Virus record (IMG/VR): IMGVR_UViG_3300009074_000052 | Span: 1 to 20,358 of that record | Direction: 5' to 3' (one strand) | DNA length: 20,358 bases | Source: a virus | Shown here: positions 6,482 through 13,838 of the stretch, one piece after another | How positions within the stretch are numbered: the first letter of the stretch is position 1 | How the letters are laid out: each line of letters begins with the position of its first letter | Notes under the pieces: model-generated | What the model was told of the DNA's origin: nothing | What the model saw: the letters and a program-made list of their open reading frames with translations, nothing else | Database searches by the model: none | Program-made: the position numbers and the translations under genes

Positions 6482-8272
6482 TCACCCTTCGCATGCAAGG
6501 CAAGAATCCTGACTATCATCGTCTTGTGTAGCAACATCACTGAATTCAGCAAGCCTATCACGAGCGACTTTAGTCGTAACGTTCTCAGCTTTGTTAGATG
6601 TTTCTGTTCTTAGATAGTATAACCCTTTTGTGCCGTAAAGCCAAGCATTATAATGTACTTTATGTAGGTAATCTTTGGTAGCTCCTGACGGGAAGAAGAT
6701 ATTCAATGACTGACCTTGACACAGATACTTTTGACGATCACCAGCTTGCATAACAATCATATCTTGATCCAACTCAATGGCTGTCTTGAATACGCCTTTG
6801 ATGTGGTCAGATAAGAAGTCTAGGTGCTGTACTGAACCGCCGCCAGTGATGATCGAAGACCAAACCTCATCAGTATTCATACCAAGCAACTCTAATTCTT
6901 CCTGCAAGTATTTGTTCTTAGTCAGGTGTGAACCAGCACGTGTGCGAGAAGTAAATGCGTTTGCTTTCCATGGCTCAATAGAAGGTGATGTTCCGCCAAT
7001 CAATGAACTGTTTGCATTGGGGGCGATAGCTAACATGTGTGCATTACGCTTTCCAGTGCCTGCCATATCTGGCGCTTCACCACGCTCGGATGCGAGTATT
7101 GATGTCTCTACTTCTGCCCACTGCTTGATGTTTTTAAAGATCTCTATGTTTGTTGACACTGCTTCTTCAGATTCAAATTCAATACGGTGTTTCTGGAGGT
7201 ATGCGTGATAGCCCATCGCTCCAAGACCCAAAGACCTTTCCCGCATAGCAGAGTATTTCGCTCTGTGGATTTCGTCCCCTGCGTGGTCGATAAAGTACTG
7301 CAGGACGTTGTCAAGGAAACGAATAAGATCAGCAACAACAGTTGAATCTTTCCATTCATCATACTTCTCCAAGTTCAGTGAAGATAGGCAGCAAACAGCA
7401 CTACGCTCTTCGTTTGTTACTAGGTGTATTTCATTACACAGGTTAGAACCTTTGATAGTAAGACCCATATCTTTCTGTGATTGAGGCAATGCTTTGTTAG
7501 CAGTGTCAATGAAGTTTAGATATGGTTCGCCTGTACGATAGCGAGTCTCTAAAATTAGTTCCCACAACTTACGCGCACGCATAGTATCACGCACTTCTTC
7601 TTTGTTTGGATCCTTTAGTTCCCACACATCATCATGAGCAACTGCACGCATAAACTTATCAGATAAATTCACAGCGTGATGTAGGTTCAGACATTTACGG
7701 TTCACATCACCAGTCGGGATACGCATGTTAATGAACTCTACGATATCAGGATGAGAGATGTCCATATAGGAAGCGTATGAGCCTTTGCGGGTCTTTCCTT
7801 GACGATACGCAGTCATATCACTATCTACAGTGTGTAAAAATGGCATTGGACCTGGAGCAACGTCTGATACAGATCGAACATCTGACCAATGTCCACCAAC
7901 ACCACCACCCTTTACTGATAACCATCGCAACTCTGCGCTGTGATCAATTAATCCTTCTAGAGTATCAGGGACGTATGTTAGGAAACACGAGATAGGTAAT
8001 GACTTAACCTTTTCACCCTTGAGCGGAGCATTAGAAAGAATTGGTGATGAGAACATAAACCAACCGTTCGATGCAGCGTCATAGATTCTTTGCGCAAGTT
8101 TCTTATCTCCTGCCGAGAATGCTACTGCAGCACGAGCAAACGCTTCTTGCGGCGTGCTTTCGTCATCTCTGCAATAATAATCTTTTAGAAGTTTGACAGC
8201 TTGCTCTGTCATTGTTTTGTCTTTGCTGGGATCAATTTTCACACCCAAATGCTGACGAGGAAGCCCAAACAT
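6482..8272 (-). CDS. nrdA: Ribonucleoside-diphosphate reductase, alpha subunit
   Basis: A 596-residue class I reductase, starting at ATG 8272 with AAGGA six bases upstream. The catalytic set is complete: C96 (ISCF) and C294 (SAVCC) as the redox pair, N277, C279 and E281 in NLCNE for substrate chemistry, Y552-Y553 (LYYLR) for radical transfer, and C591/C594 in the tail SCLACEG that passes electrons. KGGGVGG and PNANSS loops are also present. E. coli NrdA has about 761 residues; the N-terminal ATP-cone (about 95 residues) that mediates dATP shut-off is absent. C295 sits next to C294, where E. coli has Thr. Together with the Grx-NrdB fusion it makes dNDPs for phage replication. Confidence 0.96.
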   Translation of the reverse strand: MFGLPRQHLGVKIDPSKDKTMTEQAVKLLKDYYCRDDESTPQEAFARAAVAFSAGDKKLAQRIYDAASNGWFMFSSPILSNAPLKGEKVKSLPISCFLTYVPDTLEGLIDHSAELRWLSVKGGGVGGHWSDVRSVSDVAPGPMPFLHTVDSDMTAYRQGKTRKGSYASYMDISHPDIVEFINMRIPTGDVNRKCLNLHHAVNLSDKFMRAVAHDDVWELKDPNKEEVRDTMRARKLWELILETRYRTGEPYLNFIDTANKALPQSQKDMGLTIKGSNLCNEIHLVTNEERSAVCCLSSLNLEKYDEWKDSTVVADLIRFLDNVLQYFIDHAGDEIHRAKYSAMRERSLGLGAMGYHAYLQKHRIEFESEEAVSTNIEIFKNIKQWAEVETSILASERGEAPDMAGTGKRNAHMLAIAPNANSSLIGGTSPSIEPWKANAFTSRTRAGSHLTKNKYLQEELELLGMNTDEVWSSIITGGGSVQHLDFLSDHIKGVFKTAIELDQDMIVMQAGDRQKYLCQGQSLNIFFPSGATKDYLHKVHYNAWLYGTKGLYYLRTETSNKAENVTTKVARDRLAEFSDVATQDDDSQDSCLACEG

Positions 8273-8283
8273 ATTATATCCTT

Positions 8284-8964
8284 TTATTCTTGTTCTTGTA
8301 GTAATGAATTTGCCATGGGGAATATCTCAGCAATAGCGCATGCGCACTCACGAGCAATTTCCATGTGTTCTTTTTGTGTACCGTTAGCAGCACGCAGATT
8401 AATATAATGAATCCAACTTCTCAAAGTGCCATTCATATATAGTCGAGTTTTAGTAAGTCCCTCTGGGAGTACTGCTCTCGCCTGCTCTTTCGCGATGCCC
8501 GCTTTTATTGCCCAGTCATATGCTCTCTGAGATGCAGCGATAACGGTTTTCTGAGCAGCAACCCAATCGCGCCTTAATGACTCATCATTAGTGTCAACAC
8601 TGTTCTGACGGTTCTTATCATCCTGTAGTCGCGCTTCACGCAGAACATAAGGATATCCCATTTCATCAGGCGTAGCATAACGCTGGCTGAATTCTTGGAA
8701 AGAGAAAGAACGATGACGCACAATCTGATGTGCAATATCTCTTGTCGTGTCGATCATCATACACGCACTGACCATCTCTAAAGGAGACCAATGTTGGTGT
8801 TTGATTAGATACTTTACCAACTTCTCTGAAGTCTCATTGTTGAACTGATTGGCAGGATTAGAAACCCTCGCACAGTACGCGATCATTTCTAATAAATCAG
8901 GATTCTCATTCTCACCAAATAAACCATCCACTGCTGCCGAATACGACACTAATTTTACATGCAT
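8284..8964 (-). CDS. thyX: Flavin-dependent thymidylate synthase
   Basis: A 226-residue ThyX that methylates dUMP to dTMP using methylene-tetrahydrofolate, FAD and NADPH. The signature RHRx7S is exact: R83-H84-R85 then S93 (RHRSFSFQEFSQR). HWSPLEM (58-64) matches the folate/FAD-binding helix, and ARAVLPEGLTKTRLYMNG with R182-S183 (LRSWIHY) matches the C-terminal dUMP-binding part. The ATG at 8964 directly abuts the TAA of the primase gene, with GGAG about ten bases before. The gene ends 11 bases before nrdA, forming a thymidylate and deoxynucleotide supply unit. ThyX instead of T4-type Td is common in marine phages. Confidence 0.96.
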   Translation of the reverse strand: MHVKLVSYSAAVDGLFGENENPDLLEMIAYCARVSNPANQFNNETSEKLVKYLIKHQHWSPLEMVSACMMIDTTRDIAHQIVRHRSFSFQEFSQRYATPDEMGYPYVLREARLQDDKNRQNSVDTNDESLRRDWVAAQKTVIAASQRAYDWAIKAGIAKEQARAVLPEGLTKTRLYMNGTLRSWIHYINLRAANGTQKEHMEIARECACAIAEIFPMANSLLQEQE

Positions 8965-9993
8965 TTAAATCTTTCTCCACTCACTCAGTTTAGCCTTCGC
9001 GGACAATCCTTTGAAGGTGTTATTACTTATAATACTTTGAATCTCATCGACACACTTACCAGACAGTATCATGTCATTAATGTCTTTTTCTTTCACACTA
9101 TTTGGGAACAACGCAATCGAATGATTCTCAAGTATCGTCTTTTCAATACGTCTTACTATTTCCTTGCTTCTTGGTTCATTATCATACACAAAGACATACT
9201 CAGCTGCAGCATTAATGCCACTCACATCAGCTCCAGCCATCGCAATTGCGTTATCAACGAACATACTATCAATTGGTCCTTCAACAACATAGACTGGCTT
9301 GCGGTAGTCTACAGTATCTAGCCCAAATATCTTCGGCGCATCAGGATCAATCATTATGGTTACATACTTCAGATCGGACTTGCCTATTGCTCTGCCCTGA
9401 AACCCAATCAAGTTGTCATTCTTATCTATAAAAGGAATGATGATTCTTGGCTCATCTTTAGTGATGTTGGGAACCTTATCTTTCACACAAGCATTAACGA
9501 ACTCGTAGAATTTAGGAGCATAAAAAAGTTTGTAGTGGCACTTAGTAGGGATAGCACGACTTAAAATATATTGTTTGGCTCGGTGTGTTGGAGGCAGTTG
9601 AGAGACCTTTTTCAGCTTACCCAGCGGTGTTTTGAGATAGTTCGCTTTCTTCTTGAAGTGGAACTCTGTCTTAGTTTTCTTTGGCAGGGGAGTAGTATTA
9701 GCTGCTCTGTGACCACCCCCATCCTTGAATTTCTCCATAGTATATTCTTTATAGAGATGAGGACTGACGTGTTTTATAAGGTTGCTGACGCTTGCGCCCA
9801 TGCCGCAGTTATGACACTTAAATATATAGGAACTCTCTTTAACAAACACATAACCACGCGCCTTGTTCAGATTCGTTTGAGAATCCATACAATAAGGGCA
9901 TCGAAAATTGTATAGTGTGTCGTTCTTCCGCTTGAATTGCTCTAGCTGAGAAGAGAGAAGATGAAGGTATTTTGATTCAATATAATTACTCAT
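8965..9993 (-). CDS. 61: DNA primase, T4 gp61-like
   Basis: A 342-residue primase that would make RNA primers for lagging-strand synthesis with the replicative helicase (T4 gp41 equivalent, not in the window). A zinc-binding domain shows C32-x2-C35 (RCPYC) and C60-x2-C63 (KCHNCG). The TOPRIM core has VEGPID (E238, D242), VYDNEP (D271, E273) and KDINDM (D304, D307) for metals. The ATG at 9993 is preferred over an in-frame TTG at 10020, because the TTG lies inside the promoter spacer. The -10 at 10000-10005 is six bases from this ATG, so the message is predicted to be leaderless. Length matches T4 gp61. Confidence 0.92.
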   Translation of the reverse strand: MSNYIESKYLHLLSSQLEQFKRKNDTLYNFRCPYCMDSQTNLNKARGYVFVKESSYIFKCHNCGMGASVSNLIKHVSPHLYKEYTMEKFKDGGGHRAANTTPLPKKTKTEFHFKKKANYLKTPLGKLKKVSQLPPTHRAKQYILSRAIPTKCHYKLFYAPKFYEFVNACVKDKVPNITKDEPRIIIPFIDKNDNLIGFQGRAIGKSDLKYVTIMIDPDAPKIFGLDTVDYRKPVYVVEGPIDSMFVDNAIAMAGADVSGINAAAEYVFVYDNEPRSKEIVRRIEKTILENHSIALFPNSVKEKDINDMILSGKCVDEIQSIISNNTFKGLSAKAKLSEWRKI

Positions 9994-9999
9994 GTACTC

Positions 10000-10028
10000 A
10001 TTATACAACAAAAAGCTCAATAAGACAA
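10000..10028 (-). promoter_or_regulatory. Sigma70-like promoter, TTGTCT-N17-TATAAT
   Basis: On the minus strand TTGTCT (10023-10028) is 17 bases from a perfect TATAAT (10000-10005). The primase ATG starts six bases after the -10, so the predicted start is the A of the ATG. It would drive primase, thyX, nrdA, nrdB and the genes behind them. Confidence 0.85.
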
Positions 10029-10035
10029 GGAGTTT

Positions 10036-10407
10036 TTACATATGATCTTTAATATATGGGAAGACTACTGTGATTAAGAATGCTAGTAAGCTGAAGCCGC
10101 CAGCTGCTTGCCATTTCCACTGTTCTAGCTTACCGACTCGGTTGGACATTTCACTAGCGTGGTCTCGCTGATCTTGCTTCAGCTCTTTGATCTCGGACAT
10201 AATCTCTTTGTGAGAGTTACCAAGACCTTTCTGTAATTCTTCGCGCAAACTTCCGATCCTTTTATGCAAGATGTCTTGTTGGTCTCTCGCTTCCTTTCTG
10301 CGCTCTTCGAGCAATGTAAATAAGTCCATGTCTAACCCGATCTTTGCCGATACAATCTCATCCGACTCGAGAATAATCTGTTCTGCTTTCTTTGCTCGTT
10401 GTCTCAT
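10036..10407 (-). CDS. Coiled-coil protein with C-terminal membrane anchor (XhlA/holin-like)
   Basis: A 123-residue protein from ATG 10407 (MRQRAKKAEQ); a GTG two codons earlier is also possible, and neither has a strong ribosome site. Residues about 30-95 are charged heptad-like sequence (LLEERRKEARDQQ..., KEIMSEIKELKQDQ), predicting a coiled coil. A single hydrophobic segment follows at about 101-117 (GGFSLLAFLITVVFPYI), with a very short tail. The layout and the LEQWKW junction resemble XhlA-type phage proteins that act with holins. It comes after the lipase and another small membrane-proximal protein, so a lysis role is plausible but not shown. An unrelated membrane-tethered scaffold is the alternative. 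Confidence 0.6.
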   Translation of the reverse strand: MRQRAKKAEQIILESDEIVSAKIGLDMDLFTLLEERRKEARDQQDILHKRIGSLREELQKGLGNSHKEIMSEIKELKQDQRDHASEMSNRVGKLEQWKWQAAGGFSLLAFLITVVFPYIKDHM

Positions 10408-10449
10408 AATCACTATCGCTTTGGTGAGTTTGTCTTTTATTTGTTTCTT

Positions 10450-10758
10450 CTATTTATTATCTTTAGAATGTTTGTCCGACTGTTTCCGCAAGTATTCGGC
10501 AATTTCTTTGGCTTGCATCGAATATAATGTTTCTAAGTCTTCTTCTAAAGCCTCTAAACGATCAGCTATTAGTGGGTATTGCTTACGAAACTTGGCGTCT
10601 TTTTTGGCGAGCGAAATATCATACTTAACAGCGAGATATTGCATAAAGGCATCAACATGCTTCTGGAACCAAATGCCCATAGTTGTGCCTTGAAACCAAT
10701 TATAAAATGAACTGCCGACAACAGATCCGAGAATAGACTTTAGTATAAACCAATACAT
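10450..10758 (-). CDS. Small membrane-associated phage protein, unknown
   Basis: ATG at 10758, one base after the lipase stop, gives a 102-residue protein (MYWFILKSILGSVVGSSFYNW). The first 27 residues are hydrophobic or amphipathic and could span or lie on the membrane; the rest is charged and helical (KKDAKFRKQYPLIADRLEALEEDLETL). I recall similar conserved proteins in pelagic T4-like phages. Inside the gene, ATG 10680 (residue 27, MGIWFQ) has its own AAGG seven bases upstream and lies downstream of an internal promoter (10742-10770). A 76-residue product lacking the membrane part could therefore be made. Position between the lipase and the XhlA-like gene suggests a lysis link; the role is unproven. 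Confidence 0.65.
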   Translation of the reverse strand: MYWFILKSILGSVVGSSFYNWFQGTTMGIWFQKHVDAFMQYLAVKYDISLAKKDAKFRKQYPLIADRLEALEEDLETLYSMQAKEIAEYLRKQSDKHSKDNK

Positions 10759-10770
10759 ATTATTTGTCAA
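10742..10770 (-). promoter_or_regulatory. Sigma70-like promoter inside a gene start, TTGACA-N17-TATACT
   Basis: On the minus strand TTGACA (10765-10770) is 17 bases from TATACT (10742-10747). The element straddles the lipase stop and the first codons of the next gene; its predicted start near 10735 lies inside that gene, upstream of the internal ATG at 10680. It would feed the XhlA-like gene and then the primase operon independently of virion-gene transcription. Confidence 0.75.
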
Positions 10771-11500
10771 CCTTTTCAATGTCGTTCAACGAGGCTTCAA
10801 CAGACAAAACAACATAGTTCTGCATGCCATGATCAGTAAGCGCATCAAAGAACTTACCTTGCTTCCATCCAGACCACGTACCACGGAAGAAGTCTTTCCA
10901 TCTCTGCCAATATGTAGGATTGCGCTCATATCCATATGCATTGAAGTAACGCTCGTCACCACAATGAGCATAACCAAGTATCTTTGGTGGAACCTTGGTA
11001 ACTATGTCATTGTTATTAACAAATCGTTGATGTGGACATTTAAGCTCTTGAACAAATCGCTTACCGCCAACACGTGGTGAACCGAAAGTAAACAAACACT
11101 CAGCTTCAATACGTGTCGCAGCGATTGTTGCCATTGCAGCACCGAGACTATGACCAGTGAGATAGATTGTTCTGGGTGTTTTTAACTTACTGTTTGCTTC
11201 TATCTCTTTTAAGCAATCAGCCCATAATTCATCGAGTTCATCCTGAAACCCTGAGTGTACCTTACCTCCAGCAAGAGCGGAATTCCTTGTCACTTTCAGA
11301 TCCGCAGCTATGTCATTCAGCTTTGTCGGTTCAGTACCCCGAAACGCGAACCACAATTCTTTTTTACTCTTAGCGACCAATACCTGTGCACCATTTCTGT
11401 CAATCAACTTGCCCTTATAGCCGTCGAGACTCTTCAATGCTTCTGCGTCAAGGTATGCTGACTGCGCAAGATACGCTGCAGCTTCTGTTTTATTGGTCAT
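10760..11500 (-). CDS. Class 3 lipase (alpha/beta hydrolase)
   Basis: A 246-residue Lipase_3-family protein. FAFRGTEP (51-58) supplies the oxyanion-hole strand, TGHSLGAAMA (115-124) is the nucleophile elbow with S118, D165 in NNNDIVTKVPP is the acid, and H224 in DHGMQNYV completes the triad. FGSPRVGGKRF (139-149) is also typical. The family hydrolyses acylglycerol or phospholipid esters. There is no signal peptide or membrane segment, so the enzyme would stay in the cytoplasm until the inner membrane is breached. It lies between the spanins/GT32 gene and small membrane proteins, suggesting a part in lysis or membrane remodelling; a virion-associated or host-lipid-scavenging enzyme is the alternative. 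AAAGGA stands 12 bases before ATG 11500. Confidence 0.9.
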   Translation of the reverse strand: MTNKTEAAAYLAQSAYLDAEALKSLDGYKGKLIDRNGAQVLVAKSKKELWFAFRGTEPTKLNDIAADLKVTRNSALAGGKVHSGFQDELDELWADCLKEIEANSKLKTPRTIYLTGHSLGAAMATIAATRIEAECLFTFGSPRVGGKRFVQELKCPHQRFVNNNDIVTKVPPKILGYAHCGDERYFNAYGYERNPTYWQRWKDFFRGTWSGWKQGKFFDALTDHGMQNYVVLSVEASLNDIEKVDK

Positions 11501-11508
11501 CTACTTAG

Positions 11509-12234
11509 TTATCCTTTATTTATTTTTATGTTCTTTATAAATTCAATGTAATCGAATGGTATATATTTATCTTCTTCAAAGAAGTGTACTGCGATAACGT
11601 TTTGGGCACCATCAACACCACTCTCTATAACGTGAGAAACATTATCGATTCCTCCGATCATATACTCTTCAAACAACTTAATATCATATTTGTCTTTATG
11701 TTTGACCATAATATGATACATCTCTTGGCAAAAATAGAGATAATGTTGATCCAATGTTTCGGGTGTCGTAGTATAAGCATTCACCAAAGCATCATAAATG
11801 ATTTCACTATTTGGCTTCGCACCTATAAACCCGTTAAATACTGTCGTACCTAGAAGAAAGTTCTCTCCATTAAGAGACACTTCAGCATTCACATTCATAT
11901 CCAAGTCACACACAGTGAATAGATGATCGTGTCCATCTATATCCAGCTCAGATAAATCCCCTGTTAGCATTAGATCAGAGTCGCAAAAGACCCCACCATT
12001 CAAATACAAGTAATAGTATCTAAACAGGTCAGATTTATGCGCACCTGTGAAACTATTAAAAACATCTACTATGTTCGGGAATTCTGGTAGTGGATTTTCG
12101 TCAAAATACTCCAGTATTCTTTCGTCGTCATACCAGTCTATCTTCCAACCACAACCATTTCGTTCAGCCCATCCAGCATTAACTTCATCAAGGAAAGGCT
12201 CTCTCGAAACTTGCAATAAAATCTTTGGTATCAT
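11509..12234 (-). CDS. GT32/OCH1-like glycosyltransferase
   Basis: A 241-residue protein of the 'DXD sugar-binding' family. It opens with IPKILLQVSREPF, has the basic/acidic cluster AHKSDLFRYYYLYLNGGVF (65-83) and a metal site D85-S86-D87 (CDSDLML), all characteristic of GT32 enzymes that transfer hexoses from nucleotide-sugars. A later HFFEEDKYIPFDY could be the C-terminal part of the active site. There is no membrane segment, unlike the eukaryotic Golgi members. It lies between the outer-membrane spanin gene and the lipase gene, an odd place for a sugar transferase, so the acceptor may be a virion or envelope component. GAGA precedes the ATG at about eight bases. Confidence 0.85.
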   Translation of the reverse strand: MIPKILLQVSREPFLDEVNAGWAERNGCGWKIDWYDDERILEYFDENPLPEFPNIVDVFNSFTGAHKSDLFRYYYLYLNGGVFCDSDLMLTGDLSELDIDGHDHLFTVCDLDMNVNAEVSLNGENFLLGTTVFNGFIGAKPNSEIIYDALVNAYTTTPETLDQHYLYFCQEMYHIMVKHKDKYDIKLFEEYMIGGIDNVSHVIESGVDGAQNVIAVHFFEEDKYIPFDYIEFIKNIKINKG

Positions 12235-12250
12235 AATATAATTCTCAATG

Positions 12251-12634
12251 TTATTGTGTCGGTTCTTCCTCTTTTGGCTTTACCGAATCTTCATAGTAAA
12301 TAATAATTTCTTTCTGTTGTAGTATATAGCGTCTTAGATCAGCAAGGTTTAAGCTGATGTTCTCATAGCCTCTAACAGAGATTGCCATGAATACTATGTC
12401 GCCATTATCCTTCTCAAACTTTCCAAGAAACTCTTCCATGTTTCTTTCAGTGACAACATACCAATCAACATCTGATAGATCTAATTGCTTTGGTCGTTCA
12501 ACAACAGGGATTATAGGTTGAATGATCTTTGTTACTGTTACAATCTTTTCTTCTGGTTGTCTGTTTAATAGACTACAACTGCTACTTAGCAGTATCAGAC
12601 TCAAGATCAGCAAATATCTTAGTTGTGCCATCAT
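12251..12634 (-). CDS. Outer-membrane lipoprotein spanin (Rz1-like)
   Basis: A 127-residue predicted lipoprotein starting at ATG 12634, or 12631, which has a better distance to GAGA. The N-terminus is a signal peptide ending at a lipobox-like SSSC with Cys20 (LRYLLILSLILLSSSC). The mature part starts with a Pro-containing linker (IIQPIIPVVERPKQLDL), then a compact domain (about 50-110) ending in an acidic, Pro-rich tail. The first 53 bases overlap the end of the inner-membrane spanin gene in another frame, the classic Rz/Rz1 arrangement. The o-spanin joins the i-spanin across the periplasm and fuses the outer and inner membranes in the last step of lysis. It is longer than lambda Rz1. Confidence 0.8.
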   Translation of the reverse strand: MMAQLRYLLILSLILLSSSCSLLNRQPEEKIVTVTKIIQPIIPVVERPKQLDLSDVDWYVVTERNMEEFLGKFEKDNGDIVFMAISVRGYENISLNLADLRRYILQQKEIIIYYEDSVKPKEEEPTQ

Positions 12635-12959
12635 TTATTCTCTTTTCAATTAATCCAGGTTTTCTCAAACTCAACAACGTCAGGTTGTGCTTCTTAAATT
12701 TCTGTAACAAACCATCAGAGTATGCTTCTGCTTTCTGAAGGTTTTTCATTAGGTCTTTGGTCAGAGCGGCTTGTACTTCTGCAGTTTCTTGCATAGTGTT
12801 TATTGTGGCTTGCTGCTCTTCAGCCGCAGCTTTCAATGTCGCGTTGTTCTCTGCGAGCTGTTGAATACGATCCTGAGTGTCATTGTAGTAGCTCTTGGCG
12901 GCATAACCAACACCACCAAGTATCACTATCAATGCGATACATGCATACAATTTAATCAT
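12582..12959 (-). CDS. Inner-membrane spanin (Rz-like)
   Basis: A 125-residue protein with an N-terminal membrane anchor (residues about 4-21, LYACIALIVILGGVGYAA) and a periplasmic coiled coil (about 27-62: RIQQLAENNATLKAAAEEQQ). The C-terminal region (KRINDGTTKIFADLESD) would meet the o-spanin. Size and layout match Rz of lambda. The 3' end overlaps the lipoprotein gene by 53 bases in a different frame, strongly supporting the assignment. ATG 12959 is three bases after the stop of the ParB-like protein, with GGAT just before. No endolysin gene is visible beside it. Confidence 0.82.
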   Translation of the reverse strand: MIKLYACIALIVILGGVGYAAKSYYNDTQDRIQQLAENNATLKAAAEEQQATINTMQETAEVQAALTKDLMKNLQKAEAYSDGLLQKFKKHNLTLLSLRKPGLIEKRINDGTTKIFADLESDTAK

Positions 12960-12962
12960 AAT

Positions 12963-13838
12963 TTATCCGTGTTTCTTAAAGGTAACTTTCGGAAACGCTA
13001 ATGTCGCTTTCAACACTTCGTCTTTAGAGGCGTTGAATTGTATAGCAACTATCTCATCAGCTTTTGTGGCTATAGCAGCCAACCAACGATGATTGCCATC
13101 AATAACATAGTTATCTTTACTGATAAGTATTGGCTTCTTGTTCTTGTCGTCTTTCTTAATAGAAGCGATAACACCTTTATCTGAAAATTGTGACTGTATA
13201 GCTTTTAGTTTTTTCGGGTTTGCGACAATTCTCTTACCAACTATGCCTTTGCGCTTCATATGTAGGATATATGCAGCATAGTCTTTCTGTTCAATCTGAG
13301 GCATTTTGTTTCGAGGAATATCACCACGAGTAGGGACAGTGACCTGCAACTCATTAACTTTCTGTAGAGTTGTGTTTGCTTTAGCGTATACTGATGTTGG
13401 ACGAGTGCCTCGAACTGGAGCTTTAGTCTCGAACAGTTTCTTGAAGTCCTTTCCAGCTTTAGCAGGAGTGTTTCGCTTTGCCATCTCAACCGCCAATTCA
13501 CGGTCAGGCGTCTTAAAATTCTTCTTACGCATTACTGTCTTGGCCACCAACTCCAACTCACCTCTTCGCAGATTCAATACGAATGGTACGTTGATGTCCG
13601 TTTGCATATCTTTCAATACAGCTTCAGCGTCTGGACCAAGTTTTGGTATAGCTTTGCCGTGTTTCTTAAATGTTTTCTTAAATAGACGTATCAGTTCGGC
13701 TGAAGTGATGTCTTTTTTATTGCGAGCATCGTTGGCGCGATCTAGAAAATGACGAGTGAACTCAACATCAATCCCCACTTTAGCGAAGACTCTATCGGCA
13801 TATTTTTCAACGGCATCTAAATCAGCTTGAGTTATCAT
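12963..13838 (-). CDS. Phage structural-type domain joined to a ParB-like domain
   Basis: A 291-residue protein. Residues about 20-115 (VEFTRHFLDRANDARN, then INVPFVLNLRRGELELVAKTVMRKK) match a domain I recall from large head-associated proteins of marine T4-like phages. Residues about 180-285 look like a ParB/sulfiredoxin fold, with PILISKDNYVIDGNHRWLAA (236-255) as the nucleotide/substrate-binding DGNHR motif. ParB-like folds bind or hydrolyse CTP, or act as nucleases or phosphotransferases; which applies here is unknown. The start overlaps the preceding virion gene as ATGA. The placement suggests a packaged protein that acts on entry, but this is inference. Confidence 0.7.
   Translation of the reverse strand: MITQADLDAVEKYADRVFAKVGIDVEFTRHFLDRANDARNKKDITSAELIRLFKKTFKKHGKAIPKLGPDAEAVLKDMQTDINVPFVLNLRRGELELVAKTVMRKKNFKTPDRELAVEMAKRNTPAKAGKDFKKLFETKAPVRGTRPTSVYAKANTTLQKVNELQVTVPTRGDIPRNKMPQIEQKDYAAYILHMKRKGIVGKRIVANPKKLKAIQSQFSDKGVIASIKKDDKNKKPILISKDNYVIDGNHRWLAAIATKADEIVAIQFNASKDEVLKATLAFPKVTFKKHG

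Noticed and set aside
6777-7208. 143-codon open frame on the plus strand
   Set aside because: Antisense inside nrdA, whose catalytic residues are all intact in the minus-strand frame.
10271-10693. 140-codon plus-strand frame with hydrophobic, Cys-rich product
   Set aside because: Antisense across two credible minus-strand genes; the hydrophobic Ser/Cys-rich product is what the reverse of coiled-coil coding sequence gives.
13306-13752. 148-codon open frame on the plus strand
   Set aside because: It lies wholly antisense to the ParB-like gene, has no promoter or ribosome site, and its product looks like a low-complexity mirror of the real gene.
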